The position numbers and the translations under genes are program-made. A model generated the notes under the pieces. The model was given only the letters and a program-made list of their open reading frames with translations. It was not told the DNA's origin and searched no databases. A stretch of DNA of 45,857 nt from an uncultured Coriobacteriaceae bacterium (lineage in GTDB: Bacteria; Actinomycetota; Coriobacteriia; Coriobacteriales; UMGS124). Position 1 is the stretch's first letter. Each line of letters opens with the position of its first letter. Below are positions 34,841-42,296 of this stretch, piece after piece. The stretch lies in contig UQBS01000018.1 of assembly GCA_900539345.1 (NCBI GenBank), positions 1-45,857 on the forward strand, written 5' to 3'.

Positions 34841-34872
34841 TTGCTGGAAGTACAGTAGAATAGCTTATTCTA
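34841..34872. promoter_or_regulatory. AT-rich dyad with a TAGAAT on each strand (tgt / U32 divergent region)
   Basis: TAGAATA (34856-34862) and TATTCTA (34866-34872) form a perfect 7-bp inverted repeat around GCT, in otherwise GC-rich DNA. Each arm supplies a TAGAAT hexamer, a good -10, on opposite strands. TTGCTG (34841) could be a -35 for the plus strand, but the spacing is not ideal. It lies midway between the tgt and U32 starts. Confidence 0.4.
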
Positions 34873-34948
34873 TACCGCAGAAACCGCCTTACGCCCCCTG
34901 TCTGCACGATGGACGCGGGCATTACGCAACTCATGACAAGGAGAGCTC

Positions 34949-36091
34949 TTGAGCGATTCGAAGCTGTTTACCTACGAGGTTCTCGCCGAGGACCCCGGCA
35001 CGCATGCCAGGGCCGGTGTCTTCCACACCGCCCATGGCGACATCCACACGCCCGTCTTCATGCCCGTTGGCACCAAGGGCACCGTCAAGGGCCTGCTTCC
35101 CGACACGGTTGCCTCCCTGGGCGCCCAGATTGTGCTCAACAACACCTACCACCTGGAGATGAGGCCCGGCTCTGAGACCGTCGCCGAGTTCGGCGGCGTG
35201 CACAAGTTCATGAACTGGGACAAGCCCATCCTCACCGATTCGGGCGGCTTCCAGGTCTTTTCCCACGGCGACCTCGTCAAGCTTTCCGACGGCGGTGTTG
35301 AGTTCCGCGCTGACGACTACGACGGCAAGCACGTCTTCTGGTCGCCCGAGGACAACATGGCCATTGCGCAGCGCCTGGGCTCAGACATCTGCATGCAGCT
35401 CGACCAGTGCGTGGGCTACCCGGCCGACCGCTCGCAGGTGGAGCGCGCCGTGGAGCTTTCCAGCCGTTGGGCTGACCGCTGCTTTGCGGCTCACACGCGC
35501 CCCGACCAGGCCCTCTTCGGCATCGTTCAGGGTGGCATGCACCTTGACCTGCGCGTGCGCTCCCTTGAGCACCTTGAGAACTGCGGCAACTTCCCGGGTT
35601 ACGGCATCGGCGGCTACAGCGTGGGAGAGCCTCACGAGCTCATGTTCGAGACGCTTGCCCCGCTTGCCTCCCAGTACATGCCCCGCAACAAGCCCCGCTA
35701 CCTCATGGGCGTGGGCAATCCCACGACGCTTGTGCGCGGCGTTGCCTGCGGCATCGACATGTTCGACTGCGTGCTGCCCACTCGCACTGCCCGCTCGGGG
35801 ACGGCGTTCTCTCATTTTGGCCGCATGAACATGAAGAACGCCAAGTACGCCCATGATCATGGTCCCATCGACCCCGAGTGCACGTGCCCTGTGTGCACGG
35901 GCGGCTACACCCGCGGGTACATCCGTCACCTCGTGACGCAAAAGGAGATGCTCGCGGGCATCCTGCTTTCCATCCACAACGTCTATTTCCTCGTGCACCT
36001 CATGGATTTGGCCCGTGAGGCCATCATGGCCGGCACATACAAGCAGTTCCTGGACGCGTGGATGTCAAGCCCTGCCGCAAACGATTACTAA
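34949..36091 (+). CDS. tgt: tRNA-guanine transglycosylase
   Basis: It swaps guanine 34 for preQ1 (or queuine) in tRNAs with GUN anticodons, the entry point for queuosine. The product has 380 residues. ARAGVFHTAHGDIHTPVFMP opens the barrel, DSGGFQVFS (about 97-105) holds the catalytic Asp, FDCVLPTR the nucleophile side, and CTCPVC...H near 310-340 binds zinc. The start is TTG 34949 with AAGGAGAG 5-6 nt before it. In many bacteria yajC lies between tgt and secD; here secD follows directly after 74 nt. Confidence 0.96.
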   Translation: MSDSKLFTYEVLAEDPGTHARAGVFHTAHGDIHTPVFMPVGTKGTVKGLLPDTVASLGAQIVLNNTYHLEMRPGSETVAEFGGVHKFMNWDKPILTDSGGFQVFSHGDLVKLSDGGVEFRADDYDGKHVFWSPEDNMAIAQRLGSDICMQLDQCVGYPADRSQVERAVELSSRWADRCFAAHTRPDQALFGIVQGGMHLDLRVRSLEHLENCGNFPGYGIGGYSVGEPHELMFETLAPLASQYMPRNKPRYLMGVGNPTTLVRGVACGIDMFDCVLPTRTARSGTAFSHFGRMNMKNAKYAHDHGPIDPECTCPVCTGGYTRGYIRHLVTQKEMLAGILLSIHNVYFLVHLMDLAREAIMAGTYKQFLDAWMSSPAANDY

Positions 36092-36165
36092 TTAGGCTTA
36101 TACTGTCGTAATCTGTCAGTGCTGAGGCGCGTGTTGCCGCGTGCCCAGCAAACAAGGGAGCTGAT

Positions 36166-37650
36166 ATGTCGGATAAGAACGCTGAGCCGCACAGCGTGGC
36201 TCAAGCCTGGGCGGAAGCCTCGGGCACGGCGCGACCCGCACCGAAGAAATCCAAGAAGAAGCCGCACAAGAAGGCGATGAAGCCCGATGTGCGTCGCTAT
36301 GTGAGTGTGCTCGTGGTGCTTGTCGTGCTGCTTGCCGTGTGCTTCGTGGGCTTCTGGCCGCTTGACCAGAAGATCACGCAGGGTCTCGACATCAAGGGCG
36401 GCGTCTCGGTCATCATGACCGCCGAAAAGCCCGATGGGTCGGATGTCACCGACACCGACATGGAGTCGGCCGTGGCAATCGTCACGAACCGCGTGAACTC
36501 CCTGGGTGCCAGCGAGGCCACTGTTCAGCGTCAGGGCACCAACCAGATTCTCATTCAGATTCCTGGCGCCACCAACGCCCAGGAGGTCATCGACACCATG
36601 GGCACCACCGGCACCCTTGAGTTCGTCGACCTCAACGACATCGCCGACCAGGATGCCCTGGCCAAGATCAACGCCGGCGCCACGGGCGTGAAGCTTGAGC
36701 CCGGCACCTACGAGGCCTTCATGACCGGCGACCAGATCGAGAGCGTCACCATCGGCATGCAGAGCTCGGGCAGCGCCTATTACGCCGTCAACCTGCACCT
36801 CGACGCCCAAGGCACCAAGGCCTTCGGCGACGTGACGAGGGTTCTGGCCGACACGAAGAGCCGCATCGCCATCCTGCTTGACGGTGTGGTCCAGAGCGCC
36901 CCTGCCGTGCAGACCGCCATTACTAACGGCGACGTCTCCATCACGGGCAACTACTCGCTCGAGGAGGCCAAGTCGTTCAAGACCGTCCTGGAGTCCGGCG
37001 CCCTTCCCGTGACGCTTGAGTACTCCGAGTCCAGCTACGTCGGCCCCACGCTCGGACAGGACTCCCTCATGCAGGGCCTCGTGGCCGTCGTTGTCGGCTT
37101 CATCCTCATCCTTGTGTACCTGTTCGTGTTCTACCAGGGCATGGGTCTTATCACCGCCGGCGCACTGCTCACCTTCGGCATCGTCTACCTGGGCATCTTT
37201 GCCGCGCTTTCCTCGATGGGCCTCTTTGCGCTCTCGCTGTCCGGCCTTGCCGGCGTCGTGCTGACCATCGGTATGGCGGCCGACTCCACCATTCTCGTGC
37301 TTGAGCGTTTCCGTGAGGAGCTGCGTGCGGGCAAGTCCGTTCGCACTGCCTCCATCTCAGGTTCCAAGCACGGCATCATGACCGCCCTCGATGCCGGTGT
37401 GGTGTCGCTCATCTCCGCTCTGGGCCTGTTCTTCCTCACCACGGGTTCGGCGCGCGGCTTCGGCCTCACGCTTGCCCTGGGCGTCCTCTGCTCGTTCTTT
37501 ACGCTGCTCATGTTCACCACTCCCGCCATTCGCCTGCTTGGCCGCGGCGCCGTGGAGAAGAACCCCGGCTTCTGGGGCGTCAAAGCCGACATGGAAGAGG
37601 CAAAGAAGCCCGCTGCCTCTGCCGTGAAGGGGGGTGAGCAGGATGCGTAG
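36166..37650 (+). CDS. secD: Protein translocase subunit SecD
   Basis: It drives later stages of Sec export using the proton gradient, in complex with SecF. The product has 494 residues. A charged, Lys-rich cytosolic tail precedes TM1 (about 45-65, VSVLVVLVVLLAVCFVGFW). The D1 motif follows (GLDIKGGVSVIM), then a periplasm-like loop with LLDGVVQSAPAVQ. Five TM helices follow with GMAADSTILVLERFREE (D5-type). A hydrophilic tail ends the protein. AAGGGAG lies before the ATG. It overlaps secF by 8 nt. Confidence 0.95.
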   Translation: MSDKNAEPHSVAQAWAEASGTARPAPKKSKKKPHKKAMKPDVRRYVSVLVVLVVLLAVCFVGFWPLDQKITQGLDIKGGVSVIMTAEKPDGSDVTDTDMESAVAIVTNRVNSLGASEATVQRQGTNQILIQIPGATNAQEVIDTMGTTGTLEFVDLNDIADQDALAKINAGATGVKLEPGTYEAFMTGDQIESVTIGMQSSGSAYYAVNLHLDAQGTKAFGDVTRVLADTKSRIAILLDGVVQSAPAVQTAITNGDVSITGNYSLEEAKSFKTVLESGALPVTLEYSESSYVGPTLGQDSLMQGLVAVVVGFILILVYLFVFYQGMGLITAGALLTFGIVYLGIFAALSSMGLFALSLSGLAGVVLTIGMAADSTILVLERFREELRAGKSVRTASISGSKHGIMTALDAGVVSLISALGLFFLTTGSARGFGLTLALGVLCSFFTLLMFTTPAIRLLGRGAVEKNPGFWGVKADMEEAKKPAASAVKGGEQDA

Positions 37651-38605
37651 CCATTTCAAGCATGAGATTCAATTCGTCAAGCATCGCAACCTGTTCTTTA
37701 CTATTTCGCTCGTACTTGTCGTGCTTTCCATCGCGGGCCTTCTGTTCCGCGGCCTTAACTTCGGCATCGAGTTCCTCGGTGGCTCGCAGGTCACGTTCAA
37801 CGACGCTGCCGGCGTGACGCAGTCTCAGCTGCGCGACGCCTTCTCCGACCAGGGCCAGCCTGACGCCGTCGTTCAGACCACCTCGGTCAATGACGTCGAC
37901 GGCTTCATGGTGCGCACCGGCGAGACCGACCCCGTCGAGGCAAACGCCGTGGCTTCTGCCGTGGCGCAGCAGGTCGGCATCGCGGACAACACGTTCTCCG
38001 TCACCACCATCGGCCCCAACTGGGGTGGCGACATCACGCGCTCCATGGCGATCGCCTTCGTGGTCGTCATCGCGCTCATCATCCTGTACGTCTCGGTGCG
38101 CTATGAGTTCAAGATGGCTCTCATGGGCGTCCTGTCCCTGGCTCAGGTGCTCGTGATCGTCATGGGCATCTACTCCTGGACGCAGATGGAGATCACGCCC
38201 AACGTCGTGGCGGCTCTGCTTACCATCATGGGCTATTGCCTCTACGACACCGTCGTGGTGTTCAACCGTGTCAACGAGAACATCCGCGGCCTTCGCGACG
38301 GCGTGCACCGCACGGCCATGCAGATTACCAACTGGTCTGAGAACCAGGTCATCGTGCGTTCGCTCAACACCTCCATCACCTCTGTGGTGCCCGTGTTCAT
38401 CCTCCTGCTTTTTGGCGGCGACACCCTCAAGGGCTTCGCCTTCGCCATGGTGTGCGGCCTCGTGCTGAGCACCTACTCCTCGCTTGTCCTTGCCGCGCCT
38501 GCCTATGCGCTGTGGAAGGGCCGCGAGCCGCAGTGGCGTGAAGCTGAGAAGCGTTACGGCGACAAGGCTGCCGACGCTTCTTCCGACACCAAGCAGGGCC
38601 GCTAA
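37643..38605 (+). CDS. secF: Protein translocase subunit SecF
   Basis: Partner of SecD. The product has 320 residues with six predicted membrane segments. FGIEFLGGSQVTF is the D1-like motif after TM1; GYCLYDTVVVFNRVNEN and SLNTSITS are the conserved SecF signatures in TM4-5. The start may be ATG 37643 or GTG 37634; both overlap the secD stop, indicating coupling. Its TAA shares an A with the next gene's ATG. Confidence 0.95.
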   Translation: MRSHFKHEIQFVKHRNLFFTISLVLVVLSIAGLLFRGLNFGIEFLGGSQVTFNDAAGVTQSQLRDAFSDQGQPDAVVQTTSVNDVDGFMVRTGETDPVEANAVASAVAQQVGIADNTFSVTTIGPNWGGDITRSMAIAFVVVIALIILYVSVRYEFKMALMGVLSLAQVLVIVMGIYSWTQMEITPNVVAALLTIMGYCLYDTVVVFNRVNENIRGLRDGVHRTAMQITNWSENQVIVRSLNTSITSVVPVFILLLFGGDTLKGFAFAMVCGLVLSTYSSLVLAAPAYALWKGREPQWREAEKRYGDKAADASSDTKQGR

Positions 38606-41600
38606 TGGCGTCCCTGGCCCGCAACAGGCGCTGGGAGGTCGTTCCCTTCGACGCCGGCGCCGCTCAGCTCATCGAGGACTCCTGCGGGGTGTCGTCGCTT
38701 GCCGCGCGCATCATGGCTGGCAGGGGTATCTGCGATGCGCAGCAGGCCAGGGACTTTCTCTCGCCGTCGCTCGACCGTGACTGGGCCGACCCGCTTCTCA
38801 TCCCAGGCCTGGATGCCGTCGTCGCCCGCCTGCAGCATGCCCTTGAGGCAGGGGAGCACATCGCAGTCTTCGGTGACTTCGACGTCGACGGCATCAGCGC
38901 CACCTGCCTTCTGACGAGCGGCCTGCGCGACCTCGGCGGCAACGTCACCCCGTTCATCCCCAAGCGCTTCGGCGAAGGCTACGGCCTGTCGCAGATCGCC
39001 GTCGAGCGTCTGCTGGAGATGTGCGCTCCCGACCTCATCGTCACCGTCGACACCGGCATCGCCTCTGCCAAGGAGTGTGCTGAGCTGTTCGAGCGCGGCA
39101 TCGACGTCGCCGTGACCGACCACCATGAGCCCGGCGACCTCGTGCCGCAGGGCGTGCCGGTGTGTGACCCCAAGCTCGACCCCGAGTGTCCTTCTCGCGA
39201 GCTTGCTGGTGTCGGCGTTGCCCTCAAGGTCATCGACGAGCTCGGCCACCGTATGGGCCAGCCCGACCTGTGGCGTGAGTACACCGACATCGCCACGCTG
39301 GGCACGGTGAGCGACATGATGTTGCTCACCGGTGAGAACCGCTCGCTCGTGGCCGAGGGCATCGCGCGCCTGCGTCGGGTTGAAAACCCCGGTCTGGCTG
39401 CGCTTGCGGTGCAGGCCCGTCGCGACCTCACCCAGATGTCTGCCGACGATTTGGCCTTCTCCCTCATCCCGCGCATGAACGCCGCAGGTAGGATGGACGA
39501 CCCGGCCATCGCACTTAACCTTCTTATGGAGCGCGACCCTCAAGAGGCCGAGCGCATCGCCATGCGCCTTGAGGACATCAACCGCGAGCGCCGCGCCATC
39601 GAGCGCCAGCTTTTCGATGACGCAAACTCGCTTGTCGAAGCAACCTACGAGGGCGGGCGCGTCATCGTCGTGGGCGGGGAGGGGTGGCACGAAGGCGTCA
39701 AGGGCATCGTCGCGAGCCGTATCGTGAACCTCTACCATGTGCCTGTCATCCTCTTCACCATCTCCGACGGCGTGGCGCGCGGCTCGGGCCGAAGCATCGG
39801 CGACGTCAACCTCTTCGAGGCCGTCGAGAGCTGCTCGGACCTGCTCATCCGCTTCGGCGGCCATGCCGGTGCCGTGGGCATCACGCTCGATGCCGGCAAC
39901 CTCGACGCCTTCCGCGACCGCATGGAGGAGTACCTCGCGGCACTGCCCCCCGAGGACTTCGAAGACCGTCTGAGCGTCTCGGCCGTGGTTGACCTTGCCG
40001 AAGTCACCGTCGACACCATCTCCTCCCTTTCGGTGCTTCAGCCCTTTGGCCAGGGCAACGAGACGCCGGTGCTTGCGGTCACCGGCGCCACGATGACGGA
40101 TCGCCGCCGGCGCGGTGAGGAGGGCAAGCACCTCTCCTTCCTCGCAAACGACGCGAGCGGTTCCTGCCAGGCCATCATGTTCAACGCCGAGAATGTCGAG
40201 ACCCTCGTCGAGTGCGACGAGGCGGTCGACATTGTCTTTGAGCCCAAGGTTGAGACGTGGCAGAATCGCGTGAGCTGCAAGATGCACGTCAAGGACGTGC
40301 TTCTGCGCGACGCGCGCGACGCCGAGGCGCCCGACCCCGCCACTGTACATCTCGTCGAGGCCCTTTTCGAAAACGCCGACCAGTACATTTCCGAAAGCGA
40401 GCTCGAGAGCCTCGCCAACGCCTCACAGTTCCATACGAAGGTCGTCGGTGTCACGTTCGACGGCAGGCAGAGCATTGTGGCGCGTTTGCAGCCCGGTGAC
40501 GCCCTGCGCCTCGAACGCGAGCCTTCCAATCCCAACGATCCCAAGGCAGTCGCCCTTATCGACCCCAACGGCGACCGCGTGGGTTACCTCAAGCGTTTCA
40601 TAGCTGCCGCAATCGCGCCGCGCATCGATCGCGGCGCGGCCTACCGTGCCGTTGTCGAGAACATCACGGGCGGCGTCGACGGCAGACCCATCGGCGTCAA
40701 CGTCTTGGTCAGCATCGAGACCGGTGCTGCGTGTGCCGATGAGCTCGAGCAAGCCAACGCCCGCGCCGCCGAGAGGGCGCGCCTGGCGGCCATGTCCTCC
40801 AAAGACGTGACCGACGAGCTGCGCAGGCTCCTCATTGGCGAGCACGAGCTTTTGCCTGCCCAGGCGCGCGCCCTTGAAAACCTCGAGGCCGGTGTCTCGT
40901 CGCTGTGCGTCATGGCCACGGGTCGCGGCAAGTCGCTCATCTTCCATGTGCATGCCGCGCGCTGCGCACTGCTGCACAACAAGGCGAGCGTGTTCGTGTA
41001 CCCCCTGCGCGCGCTTGTGAGCGACCAGGCCTACCATTTGGGCCGCGTCTTTGACAGCCTCGGCATGACGACGCGCGTGCTCACGGGCGAGACCCCGCTC
41101 GAGGACCGCGCCAGCGTGTTCGAGGGTCTTGCCTCGGGCGCCGTCGACATCGTCCTCACCACGCCCGAGTTCCTCGCCATCCACTCGGCCAAGTTCGCAA
41201 GCTCGGGCCGCGTCGGCTTTGTCGTGGTGGATGAGGCCCATCATGCGGGTCTGGCCGCCTCGGGCAACCGCAGCTCCTATCTCGACATGCCTCGCGTGCT
41301 CGACGAGTTGGGCCACCCTTGCGTGCTTGCCGTCACTGCGACGGCCTCTGCCAAGGTCGGCCAGGAGATCTGCCACCTGCTTGACATTCGTCCGGACGGC
41401 GTCGTGCTTGACCCCTCGGTGCGCGAGAACCTGCATGTGAGTGACGAGCGCGGTCGCGCCGATCGCGACGAGCGCCTGGTGAGCCTGCTTGCGAGCGGTC
41501 AAAAGACGCTCGTGTATGTCAACTCCCGCGAGCAGACCGTGAACCTGGCCCGCACGCTGCGCCGCCGCGTGCGTGATTTCGGGTACCGCGTCGCCTTCTA

Positions 41601-42267
41601 CAACGCCGGACTTTCCCGTTCCGACCGTGCTGCCGTGGAAGACGCCTTCCGCAGCGGCGAGGTCCGTCTCGTTGTGTCGACCAGCGCTTTCGGCGAGGGC
41701 GTCAACCTGCCCGACGTCCGTCATGTCGTGCTCTATCACCTGCCGTTTGACGAGGTCGAGTTCAACCAGATGTCGGGTCGCGCGGGCCGCGATGGCAGCG
41801 ATTCTTGGATTCACCTTGCCTACGGTGGCTCCGACGCCCGCATCAACGAGCGCGTCCTCTCTTCTGACGCCCCGTGCCGCGAGGACCTGGTGTCGCTCTA
41901 CCGCGTGCTCTGCCGTCGCGACCGCGAGGCGCGCCTGGGTGGCGAGGACGGTTTTGCACTCACCAACGCCGAGCTTGCCGCGGACTGTGCGAGCCTGGGC
42001 TGCACCCCCACGTTCGGGGCCAAGGGCGTTTCCTGCGGCATCTCCATCTTCCGCGAGCTCGGCTTCACCCAGACGAGCGGATATGGCGTGGGCAGGCGTA
42101 TCTCCATGGTGCCTTCGCCCGAGCGTATGGACCTGACGCGCTCCATCCGGTACCTCGAGGGGCTCAACGCGCTGCAAGAATTTGACGCATTTCGCCGTTG
42201 GGCGCTCGAAAGCGACGCGCCTTCTGTGCTCGCGCGCATCAACAGGCCTATACTTCCTACTGACTAG
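38605..42267 (+). CDS. RecJ-HIRAN-RecQ fusion: ssDNA exonuclease joined to a superfamily 2 helicase
   Basis: One uninterrupted frame of 1220 residues. Residues 1 to about 560 are RecJ: DHH motifs GDFDVDG (90-96), DTG (149-151), DHH (172-174) and the DHHA1 GGHAGAVGI (from 418), so the 5'-3' ssDNA exonuclease looks catalytically complete. Residues about 609-689 resemble a HIRAN domain (FHTKVVGVTF...NPNDPKAVAL...GYL), known in DNA-end-binding remodellers. From about 740 on lies a RecQ-like helicase: ATGRGKS (771-777), DEAH (876-879), TATAS, STSAFGEGVNLP and QMSGRAGRDG (1055-1064), then a winged-helix-like tail. No classic RQC zinc cluster or HRDC is evident. ATG overlaps the secF stop. Likely job: end resection in recombination and repair. 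Confidence 0.93.
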   Translation: MASLARNRRWEVVPFDAGAAQLIEDSCGVSSLAARIMAGRGICDAQQARDFLSPSLDRDWADPLLIPGLDAVVARLQHALEAGEHIAVFGDFDVDGISATCLLTSGLRDLGGNVTPFIPKRFGEGYGLSQIAVERLLEMCAPDLIVTVDTGIASAKECAELFERGIDVAVTDHHEPGDLVPQGVPVCDPKLDPECPSRELAGVGVALKVIDELGHRMGQPDLWREYTDIATLGTVSDMMLLTGENRSLVAEGIARLRRVENPGLAALAVQARRDLTQMSADDLAFSLIPRMNAAGRMDDPAIALNLLMERDPQEAERIAMRLEDINRERRAIERQLFDDANSLVEATYEGGRVIVVGGEGWHEGVKGIVASRIVNLYHVPVILFTISDGVARGSGRSIGDVNLFEAVESCSDLLIRFGGHAGAVGITLDAGNLDAFRDRMEEYLAALPPEDFEDRLSVSAVVDLAEVTVDTISSLSVLQPFGQGNETPVLAVTGATMTDRRRRGEEGKHLSFLANDASGSCQAIMFNAENVETLVECDEAVDIVFEPKVETWQNRVSCKMHVKDVLLRDARDAEAPDPATVHLVEALFENADQYISESELESLANASQFHTKVVGVTFDGRQSIVARLQPGDALRLEREPSNPNDPKAVALIDPNGDRVGYLKRFIAAAIAPRIDRGAAYRAVVENITGGVDGRPIGVNVLVSIETGAACADELEQANARAAERARLAAMSSKDVTDELRRLLIGEHELLPAQARALENLEAGVSSLCVMATGRGKSLIFHVHAARCALLHNKASVFVYPLRALVSDQAYHLGRVFDSLGMTTRVLTGETPLEDRASVFEGLASGAVDIVLTTPEFLAIHSAKFASSGRVGFVVVDEAHHAGLAASGNRSSYLDMPRVLDELGHPCVLAVTATASAKVGQEICHLLDIRPDGVVLDPSVRENLHVSDERGRADRDERLVSLLASGQKTLVYVNSREQTVNLARTLRRRVRDFGYRVAFYNAGLSRSDRAAVEDAFRSGEVRLVVSTSAFGEGVNLPDVRHVVLYHLPFDEVEFNQMSGRAGRDGSDSWIHLAYGGSDARINERVLSSDAPCREDLVSLYRVLCRRDREARLGGEDGFALTNAELAADCASLGCTPTFGAKGVSCGISIFRELGFTQTSGYGVGRRISMVPSPERMDLTRSIRYLEGLNALQEFDAFRRWALESDAPSVLARINRPILPTD

Positions 42268-42296
42268 AACCGAGGTACTCCAGGAGGCGCATTGCC

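Noticed and set aside
34791..34934. 48-residue N-terminal extension of the U32 protein
   Set aside because: It covers the predicted tgt/U32 control region and adds no family-like sequence; MDATQ at 34790 is followed at once by the conserved PELLSPAG.
34909..35175. Small plus-strand frame overlapping the tgt start
   Set aside because: It is out of frame with tgt, has Arg/His-rich composition and no ribosome site; tgt from TTG 34949 explains the region.
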